DNA from: Alkalicoccobacillus gibsonii
GTDB taxonomy: Bacteria > Bacillota > Bacilli > Bacillales > Bacillaceae_D
Assembly: GCF_016798245.1 (NCBI RefSeq)
Contig: NZ_JAEUZA010000004.1
Location: forward strand, 302,065-366,064
Reading direction: 5' to 3'
Length of the DNA stretch: 64,000 bases
Shown piece by piece: positions 35,554 through 45,208 of the stretch; position 1 is the first letter of the stretch, and the number at the start of each line of letters is the position of its first letter. A program made the translations under genes and the position numbers. The notes under the pieces are model-generated. The model had not been told where the DNA came from and made no database searches. It saw only the letters and a program-made list of their open reading frames with translations.

Positions 35554-37149
35554 TTACTCTTCAGCTTTGAAGAATGAGTTCTCATGGAAGGTAAGCTCTG
35601 GATATTTCTCCTGCGCTGTACGCATTTGAAATTCATTTTCAAATAACGCAACAATTCTAGAATCACGATCTGTTACTAAGTTTTTCTGGGCTTTCTTAAA
35701 TTTCTCAAATGCTTCAACTGGTCCAACAACCCAACGAGCAAAGGTAAATGGAAGACGGTCCAGTTGAATATCTACGTGATATTCGCTTTTTAATCGTTGC
35801 TCTAATACTTCAAACTGAAGCACACCAACTACACCAACAATTTGTTGTTCTGCAAAACGATTATACGTCTTAAACAGCTGAATGGCTCCTTCTTCAGTTA
35901 ACTGATGAATGCCTTTTTCAAAGGATTTATGCTTTAGCGCTTCTTTAACAGAAATGGCACTAAAGTGCTCTGGAGAGAAGTGAGGCATCTCTGCAAATTC
36001 AAAAGTATCTCCCTCAACAAGTGTATCTCCAATACGTAGGTTTCCTGGATCAAACAACCCAAGGATATCTCCTGCGTACGCTTCTTCTACAATACTTCTT
36101 GATTGAGCAAGTAATTGTGTTGGTTGAGCCAGCTTCATGTTTTTACCGATCCGAACATGCTTAACGGTCATCCCCCGTTCAAACTTTCCGGAAGTGATAC
36201 GTAAAAATGCAATTCGGTCACGGTGAGCAGGGTTCATATTTGCCTGAATCTTAAAGATGAACCCAGAGAATTTCTCATGCTCAAGTGGATCAATCATACC
36301 TTTTGAGCTCTCGCGAGGAACTGGGCTAGGTGCGAGAGTTAACATATGCTCAAGATACGTTTGTACACCAAAGCTTGATACAGCACTTCCGAAGAACATG
36401 GGTGTAAGCTCGCCTTTAGCAATAAGCTCGGCATCGTATTCATCACCTGCAACATCTAGAAGCTCAATTTCTTCACGGAATTGGGCAACGAGCTGCTCAT
36501 CGTTAATTGCCTCATCCAATTTAGGGTCATCTGGCCCTGTTAATTGGATAACATCGATGTCTTTTGGATTCTTAGGGTTATATAACTCTAATTTCTTTTC
36601 ATGACGGTCATATACTCCAGAGAACGATTGACCCATACCAATTGGCCAACCCATTGGATAGGAACGAATACCAAGTAAGTCCTCAAGCTCTTCCATTAAT
36701 TCAAATGGATCACGACCTTGACGATCCAATTTATTCATAAATGTAAAGATGGGAATGCCACGCATCCGACATACTTTAAAAAGCTTCTTTGTTTGTGCCT
36801 CTACCCCTTTGGCAGCATCAATTAGCATCGTTGCTGAATCGGCAGCTGTTAGCGTCCGATACGTATCTTCACTGAAATCCTGGTGACCAGGGGTATCTAA
36901 TATATTGACATTATATCCATCATACTCAAACTCAAGCACAGAACTCGTTACTGAGATTCCACGCTGTTTCTCAATCTCCATCCAGTCACTCACTGCATGC
37001 TTACTGTTTTTGCGACCTTTTACGGTACCAGCTTCCCTGATGGCTCCACCAAATAACAAGAGTTTCTCTGTTAACGTGGTTTTCCCGGCATCGGGGTGAG
37101 AGATGATGGCAAATGTACGTCTTGTTTTCACCGATTCTTTATAATTCAT
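35554..37149 (-). CDS. prfC: Peptide chain release factor 3
   Basis: GTPase that recycles RF1/RF2 from the ribosome. 531 residues: G1 SHPDAGKTTL, G2 around RGISVTSSV, G3 DTPGHQDFSED, G4 MNKLDRQGRD, followed by the RF3-specific C-terminal domains. B. subtilis lacks this gene, so its place between the yjaV-like gene and comZ is an accessory feature of this lineage. GAGGACGGATC precedes the ATG; strong terminator downstream. Confidence 0.95.
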   Translation of the reverse strand: MNYKESVKTRRTFAIISHPDAGKTTLTEKLLLFGGAIREAGTVKGRKNSKHAVSDWMEIEKQRGISVTSSVLEFEYDGYNVNILDTPGHQDFSEDTYRTLTAADSATMLIDAAKGVEAQTKKLFKVCRMRGIPIFTFMNKLDRQGRDPFELMEELEDLLGIRSYPMGWPIGMGQSFSGVYDRHEKKLELYNPKNPKDIDVIQLTGPDDPKLDEAINDEQLVAQFREEIELLDVAGDEYDAELIAKGELTPMFFGSAVSSFGVQTYLEHMLTLAPSPVPRESSKGMIDPLEHEKFSGFIFKIQANMNPAHRDRIAFLRITSGKFERGMTVKHVRIGKNMKLAQPTQLLAQSRSIVEEAYAGDILGLFDPGNLRIGDTLVEGDTFEFAEMPHFSPEHFSAISVKEALKHKSFEKGIHQLTEEGAIQLFKTYNRFAEQQIVGVVGVLQFEVLEQRLKSEYHVDIQLDRLPFTFARWVVGPVEAFEKFKKAQKNLVTDRDSRIVALFENEFQMRTAQEKYPELTFHENSFFKAEE

Positions 37150-37331
37150 GATCCGTCCTCATTTCTATCAGTTGGGCCTATTTCATTCCTATGCACACTG
37201 CCCTCTATTATAGCAATAATTGAGAGTGAATTCATCTGAAGTTTAAGATTCCTCATTTTAGTGAAACTCATCTATAGGCTCTCTCGTATTTAGAAGGGGA
37301 GTAGTGAACAAAAAGATTGGAGAGATGAGAC

Positions 37332-37535
37332 ATGCACGACTTTATTATTACATTCGAATTCGAGAATTCAAGTTCAAAACAAATTATGATTTCAAAAGAA
37401 TCCTATCAACAATTAGAAGACGAGATCACTCAGGCCCAAGGAAACTGGTGGACCATTAAAGGAGAAATCGTTAATCTCTCTAAAGTAATGAGCGTTAAAA
37501 TTGTGGATCTGACTGAGCAACGAGGGTTGAGTTAA
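37332..37535 (+). CDS. Hypothetical small protein, 67 residues
   Basis: MHDFIITFEFENSSSKQIMISKESY...: predicted beta strands, helix, then a strand KVMSVKIVDL. GGAGAGATGAGAC precedes the ATG. No membrane segment. Family not recognised; the pattern (F-x-F...I...S...W-x-x-I) suggests a small beta-rich fold. Followed by repeat copy E. Confidence 0.6.
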   Translation: MHDFIITFEFENSSSKQIMISKESYQQLEDEITQAQGNWWTIKGEIVNLSKVMSVKIVDLTEQRGLS

Positions 37536-37572
37536 GGAAGGTTAATTTAGTTCTAGTTTATTATGAACTACA

Positions 37573-37744
37573 AAAGACTAATGATTCTAACCGAGTCATT
37601 AGTCTTAAAGCTGTAAACTAGCGAAGGGAGAACCGTAGACTCCAACGGATACAGTACGCGGTGAAGACTCTGTAGCGGTGAACTTCCGCGTAAGAGGCTG
37701 AGGCCGTACCCGTGGAAAGCGGAGGATTCTCCCGGAGCGGATTT
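37573..37744 (+). repeat. Dispersed element copy E (hairpin plus core, no terminal repeats)
   Basis: The most diverged core copy. Hairpin GACTAATGATT...AGTCATTAGTC at 37576-37606. Core stems: P1 GGGAGAACC 37626/GGATTCTCCC 37724, P2 CGGATAC 37646/GTACCCG 37706, P3 CGCGG 37657/CCGCG 37686, P4 GGCTGAGGCC 37696. Changes in P1 and P2 keep pairing. Confidence 0.85.
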
Positions 37745-37853
37745 GCTCAAAGAAATGTATTATTACTCTATATAGAAACGACTGACCTTAAAACTTGCGA
37801 TTCACAAACTCACATAGTATCTTTGTATAGAAAATAATGACCGAGGTGAGGGC

Positions 37854-38045
37854 ATGACGAATCCAGAGCTTAATATGAAATTAATGCAGATTGCAATGAA
37901 GCATCTTCCTGAAGGACAAGCGTTTTTCCAAGAAAAAGGAATTGAACTAGGTTTTGAAGATTTACAGCCGATGATGGAGCTTTTTCTAAAAGTGATGACA
38001 GAAGCGTATGAGTTAGGAAAAGAAGAAGCAGACAACAACGAATAA
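37854..38045 (+). CDS. comZ: ComG operon repressor ComZ
   Basis: A 63-residue protein. LQIAMKHLPE...GIELGFEDLQPMMELF...VMTEAYELGK aligns closely with B. subtilis ComZ, a repressor of late competence comG expression. GAGGTGAGGGC precedes the ATG. In B. subtilis comZ follows med; med is not present here, so regulation must differ. Confidence 0.88.
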   Translation: MTNPELNMKLMQIAMKHLPEGQAFFQEKGIELGFEDLQPMMELFLKVMTEAYELGKEEADNNE

Positions 38046-38105
38046 ATATATGAGACTCGAGCGGTAGACGTTTTGAGTCTTTTTCTATAGAAAGGATGGA
38101 GCTTG

Positions 38106-38426
38106 ATGGATAAAGAAGCGAAGTTAAAAGCGCTTGGCGAGGAAATGAAAAAGGGAATAGAACTAATAAGAGATAAGAAAGATAAAGAAGGACTGGAAAA
38201 GCTTCAACCATTTGCAGAAATCATGAGAGCTGGAGATGCAAAGCAAATGCGTGTATTTGTATATATCGGATTAGCTCAGCTTAGACTACATGACATTGAA
38301 GGATTTCTTCAGACATATGAAGACGTTCAAACGATTACGCCAGCCAATGAAAAAGAAGCCCATTTGAAAAAAGAGATGGAAGAATGGTTTCATCTATTAA
38401 TGGAACGTATGGCAGGTGACGAATAA
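38106..38426 (+). CDS. Hypothetical helical protein, 106 residues
   Basis: Highly charged and helical, with two TPR-like hairpins (GLEKLQPFAEIMRAGD and FVYIGLAQLRLHDIEGF). AAAGGATGGAG precedes; ATG 38106 preferred to TTG 38103. It is 60 nt after comZ with a short hairpin-like ACTCGAGCGGT between. No family recognised. Confidence 0.65.
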   Translation: MDKEAKLKALGEEMKKGIELIRDKKDKEGLEKLQPFAEIMRAGDAKQMRVFVYIGLAQLRLHDIEGFLQTYEDVQTITPANEKEAHLKKEMEEWFHLLMERMAGDE

Positions 38427-38459
38427 AAAAAAGAGGAATCGTATCCTCGGATTATCGAT

Positions 38460-38729
38460 TCACTCTTTATGATCATCTGTCTTTGACTCAGACGACCATT
38501 TTTTTAGTTTTTTTGAAAGGTACGATTTAGCAGCTGTTGCAACTGGTGCAAATTGTTCAAGTACGGGGCCAAGTGCTTGCACGAGTTCAATGACTTGTTC
38601 AATTTGATTGGCCTCTTGCTTTGTTTCTGTCTCTTTCTTTTCCGCTTTAGGTGGTTCGGGTCTTCGTCCAAACATCATGTTTGAAAAGAAATCACCTTGA
38701 TTCTCACGTTTGTTGTCTTGTTCACTCAC
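38460..38729 (-). CDS. Hypothetical small protein, 89 residues
   Basis: Starts at GTG after AGGGAGGAGATGA. Layout: polar N-terminus (DNKRENQGDFFSNMMFGRR), a Pro/Glu/Lys-rich linker, a helix IEQVIELVQALGPVLEQFAPVATAAKSYL and a basic tail. This resembles small Bacillus YjzB/YppG-like proteins in style, and yjzB lies here in B. subtilis, but I cannot confirm homology. Confidence 0.6.
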   Translation of the reverse strand: MSEQDNKRENQGDFFSNMMFGRRPEPPKAEKKETETKQEANQIEQVIELVQALGPVLEQFAPVATAAKSYLSKKLKKWSSESKTDDHKE

Positions 38730-38839
38730 AAAAAATCATCTCCTCCCTTTACTGTATGTATAAAAGAGCCTGATGTGTAGGGGTATTCGCCCCTTTGCAT
38801 TGAATCTGAGCGCAGGTTCAGTCTAGACAGAAAGCAAAG

Positions 38840-38868
38840 TTTACAGTAAAATTAGTATCAGGTACTAA
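38840..38868 (+). promoter_or_regulatory. fabHF promoter with FapR operator
   Basis: TTTACA (38840-38845), 17 nt, TACTAA (38863-38868). The palindrome TTAGTATCAGGTACTAA (38852-38868) matches the FapR consensus and covers the -10, so FapR repression relieved by malonyl-CoA is expected, as for fabHA-fabF of B. subtilis. Confidence 0.88.
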
Positions 38869-38918
38869 GAATTTGTCGAAACATCGAGCGAGCGCTCGTT
38901 GTGAGAGGAGAAAGCGAC

Positions 38919-39857
38919 ATGACGAATGCGGGAATACTGGGAATGGGTAGTTATATTCCAGAGCAAATTTTTACAAACGCGGATTTTGAGAAAGTTTTAG
39001 ATACATCTGACGAGTGGATTCGTACAAGAACGGGAATAGAGGAACGTCGATTTGCTGGAGACGATGTAAAAACGTCTGATATGGCATATGAATCAGCTGT
39101 TAAGGCATTAGATCAAGCGAATGTGAAGGCTGAAGAGATTGACTTAATTCTAGTCGCAACCGTCACACCGGATATGGCTTTTCCTACAGTATCCACCCTT
39201 GTTCAAAAGAGATTAGGTGCAGTAAATGCTTCTGCAATGGACATCAGTGCAGCATGTGCAGGATTTATCTATGGAATTGTCACAGCGCAACAGTTCATTG
39301 AGAATGGTGCCTATAAGAATGTTTTAGTAATAGGTGTAGAAAAGCTTTCTACAATTACAGATATGTCCGATCGAAACACAGCTGTTTTGTTTGGTGATGG
39401 ATCTGGTGCAGCTGTTGTTGGCCCTGTGTCAGAAGGAAAAGGAATTTTATCCTTTGATCTGGGCTCTGATGGCGGAGGCGCAATGCACATTAACAAACAA
39501 GGCGAGTTCATGGAAATGAACGGGCGCGAGGTATTTAAATTCGCTGTAAGACAAATGGGTGAGTCTTCTTTAAAAGTAATTGATAAAGCGGGTTTAACAA
39601 AGGAAGACGTGGATTACCTTATTCCACACCAAGCAAATATTCGAATTATGGAATCAGCACGTGAAAAATTAGATTTACCAGTTGATAAAATGTCTGTCAC
39701 TGTTAAAAAATACGGAAATACATCTTCTGCTTCTATTCCAATGGCATTAGTCGATGAATTAGATGAAGGCAAGATTAAAGACGGAGATGTCGTTGTGCTA
39801 GTTGGATTTGGTGCAGGTTTAGTCTGGGGCGCTGTGGCGCTTCGCTGGGGTAGATAA
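38919..39857 (+). CDS. fabH: 3-oxoacyl-ACP synthase III (FabH)
   Basis: Starts fatty acid synthesis by condensing acyl-CoA with malonyl-ACP. 312 residues from ATG 38919 after GAGAGGAGA. Catalytic Cys in [12 protein letters not shown], His in IPHQANIRI, Asn in [20 protein letters not shown] and [11 protein letters not shown] are also typical. It forms an operon with fabF under FapR control. Confidence 0.96.
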   Translation: MTNAGILGMGSYIPEQIFTNADFEKVLDTSDEWIRTRTGIEERRFAGDDVKTSDMAYESAVKALDQANVKAEEIDLILVATVTPDMAFPTVSTLVQKRLGAVNASAMDISAACAGFIYGIVTAQQFIENGAYKNVLVIGVEKLSTITDMSDRNTAVLFGDGSGAAVVGPVSEGKGILSFDLGSDGGGAMHINKQGEFMEMNGREVFKFAVRQMGESSLKVIDKAGLTKEDVDYLIPHQANIRIMESAREKLDLPVDKMSVTVKKYGNTSSASIPMALVDELDEGKIKDGDVVVLVGFGAGLVWGAVALRWGR

Positions 39858-39882
39858 GAGCTTACGTAAAGGAGTAGATAGA

Positions 39883-41121
39883 ATGGAAAAGAAAAGAGTA
39901 GTTATAACGGGAATGGGAGCTGTCACCCCGCTAGGACTTGATGTAGAGTCAACGTGGAATGGAATCAAAGAAGGTGTTTCAGGAGTAGGTCCCCTGACAC
40001 GAGTGGACGCAGATGCGTTTCCAATGAAAGTAGCTGCTGAAATTACAGACTTTGACCCAGGTTCATTTATGGACAAGAAAGAAGCAAGAAAAATGGATCG
40101 TTTTACTCAATATGCGGTCGCTGCTTCATTAATGGCACTTAAAGATTCAGGTCTTGAAATTAATGAGACCAACGCACCTCGTATTGGTGTTTGGATTGGT
40201 TCAGGAATTGGTGGAATGGAAACGTATGAGCAGCAATTCCATAACTTTATTGAAAAGGGTCAACGTCGTGTGAGTCCATTCTTTGTACCGATGTTAATTC
40301 CTGATATGGCGTCTGGTCAGGTTTCCATCATAACTGGGGCAAAAGGAGTAAACTCTTGCTCCGTTACAGCCTGTGCAAGTGGAACAAACTCTATCGGAGA
40401 TGCCTTCAAGGTTATTCAGCGTGGAGATGCGGATGCCATGATTACAGGTGGTGCAGAAGCGCCTATTACAAACATGTCGATTGCTGGATTTTGTTCAGCC
40501 AAAGCCGTTACGCATAACGAGGATCCTGCTACGGCTTCAAGACCTTTTGATGCAAACCGTGATGGTTTTGTTATGGGAGAAGGATCAGGGATTCTTATTC
40601 TAGAAAGCTTAGAATCTGCCCAAGCACGTGGTGCTCACATTTATGCTGAGATTGTTGGATATGGTGCTTCAGGAGATGCTCATCATATTACTGCTCCGGC
40701 TCCGGGTGGAGAAGGTGGAGCACGTGCGATTCAAATGGCATTGGATGATGCGGGTCTTAAGCCTGAAGACATTCAATATGTTAATGCTCACGGAACAAGC
40801 ACTCCAATGAATGAGAAATTCGAAACGATGGCCATTAAGTCTGTCTTTAAAGAGCATGCCTACAATATGGCAGTGAGCTCAACTAAATCAATGACAGGTC
40901 ACTTGCTTGGTGCAGCTGGTGCTGTAGAAGCGATCTTCTCAATCAAGGCAATTACAGAGCAGCTATTACCACCAACGATTAACTATGAGACACCAGATCC
41001 CGATTGTGATTTGGACTATGTTCCAAATAAAGCTCGAAATGCAGAGGTTGATGCTGTATTAAGTAATTCACTCGGTTTTGGTGGACATAATGCGACATTA
41101 ATCTTTAAGAAGTATGTTTAA
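39883..41121 (+). CDS. fabF: 3-oxoacyl-ACP synthase II (FabF)
   Basis: Elongating condensing enzyme of 412 residues. Catalytic Cys in [11 protein letters not shown], His in VNAHGTSTP and in [11 protein letters not shown]. It lies 25 nt after fabH with AAAGGAG. Followed by a terminator. Confidence 0.97.
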   Translation: MEKKRVVITGMGAVTPLGLDVESTWNGIKEGVSGVGPLTRVDADAFPMKVAAEITDFDPGSFMDKKEARKMDRFTQYAVAASLMALKDSGLEINETNAPRIGVWIGSGIGGMETYEQQFHNFIEKGQRRVSPFFVPMLIPDMASGQVSIITGAKGVNSCSVTACASGTNSIGDAFKVIQRGDADAMITGGAEAPITNMSIAGFCSAKAVTHNEDPATASRPFDANRDGFVMGEGSGILILESLESAQARGAHIYAEIVGYGASGDAHHITAPAPGGEGGARAIQMALDDAGLKPEDIQYVNAHGTSTPMNEKFETMAIKSVFKEHAYNMAVSSTKSMTGHLLGAAGAVEAIFSIKAITEQLLPPTINYETPDPDCDLDYVPNKARNAEVDAVLSNSLGFGGHNATLIFKKYV

Positions 41122-41151
41122 GAAATAGGTATAAGTGAACAAAATATGAAT

Positions 41152-41181
41152 AAAGGGTGTCCTAAAGGACGCTCTTTTTTT
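41152..41181 (+). terminator. Intrinsic terminator after fabF
   Basis: AAGGGTGTCC, loop TAAA, GGACGCTCTTTTTTT; the stem includes G-U pairs. Confidence 0.7.
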
Positions 41182-41432
41182 AGATTTTCACTCGAACTCT
41201 TGTTCTGTTGTAAAAAATATATAAAATATCGAAAAATGGGTTTTCTTTAGAGAACATATAAAGTAAGATGAGGTGTACAAATTGTTATAGTTTGTAACGC
41301 AAATGAAATATTTGAGGTAAATACAGGTAATTGAGTTCTGGATTGATGCCTAATTAAAATGTGGAGAAAGAGGTTAGGTCCTCTTTTTTCGAGTAGCGAC
41401 AATCTGGAATTTAATCAGTTGGAGGAACAGAT
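41182..41432 (+). promoter_or_regulatory. asnB leader region with a small terminator-like hairpin
   Basis: Most of this 311-base gap. AAAGAGG (41368-41374), loop TTAGGT, CCTCTTTTTTC (41380-41390) would form a 7-bp hairpin with a T run about 45 nt before asnB, as in an attenuator. AT-rich stretches near 41215-41235 may hold a promoter. I see no T-box sequence (no GGTGGNACCGCG). Mechanism unknown. Confidence 0.45.
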
Positions 41433-43331
41433 ATGTGCGGATTTATTGGTGAAATGATTACAAGAGGTGCTTCATTTATTCATGAAGATAAATGGTTAGA
41501 GGCACTTGAAGCGATTCATCATAGAGGACCAGATTCCACTGGGACATACAAAAATGATTATATATCTTTTGGGTTTAAACGGTTAAGTATCATTGATCTA
41601 GAGCATGGAACGCAGCCGTTGTCTTATCAGAATAAATATCACATTATCTTTAACGGTGAGATTTATAATTATAAGGAGCTTCGAGCCAATTTAATTGAAG
41701 CAGGATATGAATTTCAAACACATACAGATACAGAAGTCATTGTTGCATTATACGCTCAAAAAGGACAAGACTGTGTGAAAGAACTCAGAGGAATGTTCGG
41801 GTTTATGATCTGGGATGATGAGCGCGAAGAATTATTCTGTGCACGTGATGCGTTTGGCATTAAGCCTTTTTATTACATAGAGACAAGTGAAAGACTTATT
41901 GCCGCCTCTGAATTAAAAAGTATTCGAATGATTGACCCACAACTCGAGATTTCTACGGAAGGCATACAGCACTATTTAACGTATCAGTACGTTCCTGAGC
42001 CAATGAGCTTAGCACCATCCGTTCAAAAGCTTGAGCCAGGACATATGCTGGTGAAGAAAAAGGATCAACCTGCTAAGATTAAAGCCTATTATACAAAAAG
42101 CTTTCATCAAGGGAACGAATCGCTGTCAAGCTACGCTAAGCAAACCATTGATGTGTTAAAGGATTCAGTAGCTAAGCATATGCGTAGTGACGTGCCTGTA
42201 GGAGCATTCCTTTCAAGTGGGATTGACTCAACTACGATTGTAGCTCTTGCTAAAGAACACAATCCGAACTTAAAAACCTTTACGGTAGGTTTTGACCATG
42301 AAGGCTTCAGTGAAGTCGATATTGCAAAAGATTCTGCCGAGAAGTTAGGCGTAGAGAATATTCATAAGCACATTACTCCTGAGGAATTCATCCGTGAACT
42401 ACCTAAGATCATCTGGCATATGGATGATCCAGTTGCGGACCCAGCAGCCGTGCCTCTCTATTTTGTTGCTAAGGAAGCAAGCAAGCATGTGAAGGTTGTT
42501 TTATCAGGTGAAGGCGCAGACGAGCTATTTGGTGGATATAACATCTATCGTGAGCCGCAAGCTCTTCGTTACTTTAATCGTTGGCCAAACCAAATGAAAC
42601 GTACTATAAATAAAATGGCGCTGGGACTCCCTGAGGGGATGAGAGGTCGTAGCTATTTATTACGAGGAACAACACCAATAGAGGAGCGTTATATTGGGAA
42701 TGCGAAAATCTTTACAGAACTTGAGAAAGAGCAAATCCTAAGAACGTATCACAATGATTACTCCTTTACTGAGTTAACAAAAGGGCTGTATCAAAAAGCG
42801 ATTTCCTATACGGATTCAACTAAAATGCAATATATTGATTTGCATACGTGGTTACCAGGAGATATTCTAGTAAAGGCAGACCGAATGACGATGGCTCATT
42901 CGCTTGAGTTACGTGTACCATTTTTAGATAAAGAGGTATTTGAGGTTGCAAGTCGTATTCCAGAATCAGCAAAAATTGCAAACGGAACAACAAAGTATGT
43001 TCTTCGTGAAGCGATTAAAGGCGTGGTTCCTGATTCGATCTTAAACCGCAAAAAATTAGGATTCCCGGTTCCAATTCGTCATTGGTTAAAAAATGAGCTA
43101 TACGATTGGGCAAAGGATATTTTAACAATTAACCAAGCAGCAGGGACCATCTTTAATCAAAAAGAAGCTCTCGCTTTACTTGAAGAACATGCAGCAGGAA
43201 AGAGAGATAATAGCCGTAAGCTATGGACGATTCTTTGTTTCTTAATCTGGCATTCACTTTATATTCAAAACAGCGGTAGCATTAAGCAGGCTGTCGAAGA
43301 AATGTCTCAGCTACAATTGAAAACAAGCTAA
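41433..43331 (+). CDS. asnB: Asparagine synthetase (glutamine-hydrolysing)
   Basis: 632 residues, the same length as B. subtilis AsnB. The glutaminase domain starts with the nucleophile Cys2 (MCGFIGE) with HHRGPDSTG, RLSIIDLEHG and FNGEIYNY. The synthetase domain has the PP-loop SSGIDSTTI and LSGEGADELFGGY. AGTTGGAGGAAC precedes. It sits between fabF and yjaZ orthologues, where B. subtilis has no such gene. Confidence 0.95.
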   Translation: MCGFIGEMITRGASFIHEDKWLEALEAIHHRGPDSTGTYKNDYISFGFKRLSIIDLEHGTQPLSYQNKYHIIFNGEIYNYKELRANLIEAGYEFQTHTDTEVIVALYAQKGQDCVKELRGMFGFMIWDDEREELFCARDAFGIKPFYYIETSERLIAASELKSIRMIDPQLEISTEGIQHYLTYQYVPEPMSLAPSVQKLEPGHMLVKKKDQPAKIKAYYTKSFHQGNESLSSYAKQTIDVLKDSVAKHMRSDVPVGAFLSSGIDSTTIVALAKEHNPNLKTFTVGFDHEGFSEVDIAKDSAEKLGVENIHKHITPEEFIRELPKIIWHMDDPVADPAAVPLYFVAKEASKHVKVVLSGEGADELFGGYNIYREPQALRYFNRWPNQMKRTINKMALGLPEGMRGRSYLLRGTTPIEERYIGNAKIFTELEKEQILRTYHNDYSFTELTKGLYQKAISYTDSTKMQYIDLHTWLPGDILVKADRMTMAHSLELRVPFLDKEVFEVASRIPESAKIANGTTKYVLREAIKGVVPDSILNRKKLGFPVPIRHWLKNELYDWAKDILTINQAAGTIFNQKEALALLEEHAAGKRDNSRKLWTILCFLIWHSLYIQNSGSIKQAVEEMSQLQLKTS

Positions 43332-43338
43332 CCATTAA

Positions 43339-43600
43339 AGAGTTTGTGGCATAACTAAAAATCAATTAGAAAATGGCGAATGATTCAATTGCAGAATCAT
43401 TCGCCATTTGTGATTTTTAATGAATCAGCGGAAGGAGAACCCGAGACTCCTACGGAACAGAGCGTGGTGAAGACACTGTAGCGGCGCTTTTACTGCGAAA
43501 GGGGCTGAGGCCGTTCTTGTGGGTGCGAGGGATTCTCCTGTAGCGGATATTGTGCTATGTTTGAGTTTTACTCGCTGCACTATTGTTATATCTCGACTTC
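43339..43600 (+). repeat. Dispersed element copy F (about 262 bp)
   Basis: Ends AAGAGTTTGTGGCATAAC and GTTATATCTCGACTTCTT. Hairpin ATGGCGAATGATTC...GAATCATTCGCCAT (43373-43409). In P3 the pair CGTGG (43463) and CTGCG (43493) replaces CGCGG/CCGCG, keeping pairing through G-U on this strand. Confidence 0.9.
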
Positions 43601-43607
43601 TTTTTAA

Positions 43608-44678
43608 TTATTGATTTGACGGCTTTTGAGCAAGTTTTTCAATAATGTGGTGTAAGTCATCAGGCTTATGAAATTCGATGGGGGAAACGCCTTTTTCAAA
43701 TTGAATGGTTTCTGCATCTAAAAGTAACACATAGCGTCCATTTATTTTTCCAAGATGAATGGATTCCCCAAAGTCCGCAAGTAATCCTTTGATTGACGTT
43801 TCTCCAACCTTCATCTTAATCTCAGCTTCTGGTGTGTGATCCACAATTTGAGCGGCGGCTTCCATCACTTGATGCGTATCTAAGCGTTCCTGAAGCTCTC
43901 GTGTTTCACTTCCTTCCCAAATTTCAAGGTCGTGCTCAAACTTCTGACGTTCTTCGCTTTGTTCCTCATAGGTTTCGTACACGTGCTCCTGAACCATATT
44001 CATTACCTGGGTTTTCATGATGACTGGCAAGGATTCACCGTATTCCACATACTTCAAGAAATCTTCAAAGTACCTTGCGTGAGAAGCCTGATGAATCTTC
44101 ACCTCTGTATGTTCAAGCATGCCTTCTTCAGGCATATACGGATACTGAATAGACTTCATGTTTTTTGTTGTAATGGCATATTCCACTTTTTGAATAAGGG
44201 AGGCTTCATCGGCGATTGAAGCAACTTTCGGTTCAAAATCACATTTCATAATAAATACAAACGAATCATCAAAGAATTTTCGTGGTACGGCCGTAGCTAC
44301 TAAAAAGACTCCGCCACGCACGGCACTCGTATTTAAATAAATGCGTACAAGCTGTTCGCTCACATTCTTAAAGTCTTCTTTTGTCTCAGCGAAGCGTGTT
44401 TTATGCAATAATGCATAATTTGGATTTGACTCAAGTGGATGCCCGGGCTCTGTAACAAAGTGACCGATCTTAGTAGGGACTTGTTCGGACTTAGGGTGAT
44501 GCTCTGCCTTTCGCTTAACAATTTTCTTGAGCTCACCATCCAGAAAATCCTTCATTTCACTATGCTCAAATTCGTGTTTGTCGAGCGTTTTAAAATGCTT
44601 AAATCGTTTATCTGCTTGCTCATCTCGACCATCTACCGTAATTAAATAAAATGATAAAAACTGTATTTCAAAATCCAT
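43608..44678 (-). CDS. DUF3900-family protein
   Basis: A 356-residue soluble alpha/beta protein starting MDFEIQFLSFYLITVDG. The blocks VKRKAEHHPKSEQ, FVFIMKCDFEPKVASI and TTKNMKSIQYPYMPEEGM match my memory of DUF3900, a Bacillaceae family of unknown function; the general layout recalls nucleoid-associated YejK-type proteins, but that is speculative. It is a single-gene unit, convergent with asnB across repeat copy F. Confidence 0.7.
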   Translation of the reverse strand: MDFEIQFLSFYLITVDGRDEQADKRFKHFKTLDKHEFEHSEMKDFLDGELKKIVKRKAEHHPKSEQVPTKIGHFVTEPGHPLESNPNYALLHKTRFAETKEDFKNVSEQLVRIYLNTSAVRGGVFLVATAVPRKFFDDSFVFIMKCDFEPKVASIADEASLIQKVEYAITTKNMKSIQYPYMPEEGMLEHTEVKIHQASHARYFEDFLKYVEYGESLPVIMKTQVMNMVQEHVYETYEEQSEERQKFEHDLEIWEGSETRELQERLDTHQVMEAAAQIVDHTPEAEIKMKVGETSIKGLLADFGESIHLGKINGRYVLLLDAETIQFEKGVSPIEFHKPDDLHHIIEKLAQKPSNQ

Positions 44679-44825
44679 GTGGACGAACTCCTCTAAAGAA
44701 AGTTAGGCAATGGTACTAGTATAGGAGAAGCGAGAGAGAGCGTCAATTTCTAATTGTCGTTGTAATGAAGGAGATATAGTCATACAATAAGAGGAAACAA
44801 ATCATCCAATGAAAGGAATTATTAC

Positions 44826-45167
44826 ATGGATAAGGAAAATAAAAAGAGTAGTAGAATAATTTTAATTCACTTCATAAATGTATTCATTGGATTAACTCTT
44901 CTAACTAAAGCAAGTATCTTAGGGTTTGGCGGCATGGCGTTTGGAGCTAGCATTATGTATTTCATTGGTATGGCAACTCCTGTTTATGTCTTGATTCTGT
45001 TATATATTGTTCAGGTCTATTATTTAAAAAGAGAACGTACAAAACCTGTATTAATAGCCCTGTACTTGGCAGTGCTCCTGTTATTTTATTCGATCTTCTC
45101 CTTCTTTTTTATGATTACGAGTATAGAAGTCTATATAGCTCATCTTCTGGATAATATCATTCAATAA
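44826..45167 (+). CDS. Hypothetical membrane protein, 113 residues
   Basis: Three hydrophobic helices (about 10-42, 44-66, 74-100) with short basic loops (YYLKRERTKP). GAAAGGAATT precedes the ATG. Family not recognised. Ends in a terminator shared with the DHH-CBS-nucleotidyltransferase gene. Confidence 0.6.
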   Translation: MDKENKKSSRIILIHFINVFIGLTLLTKASILGFGGMAFGASIMYFIGMATPVYVLILLYIVQVYYLKRERTKPVLIALYLAVLLLFYSIFSFFFMITSIEVYIAHLLDNIIQ

Positions 45168-45171
45168 GAAT

Positions 45172-45208
45172 GAAAAAAGCTGACTTCAAACTAAGTCAGC
45201 GTTTTTTC
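45172..45208. terminator. Bidirectional terminator
   Basis: GAAAAAAGCTGACTT...AAGTCAGCGTTTTTTC, symmetric. Confidence 0.88.

Noticed and set aside
41182..41432. T-box riboswitch for asnB
   Set aside because: No T-box core sequence and only one short hairpin; the leader is too simple.
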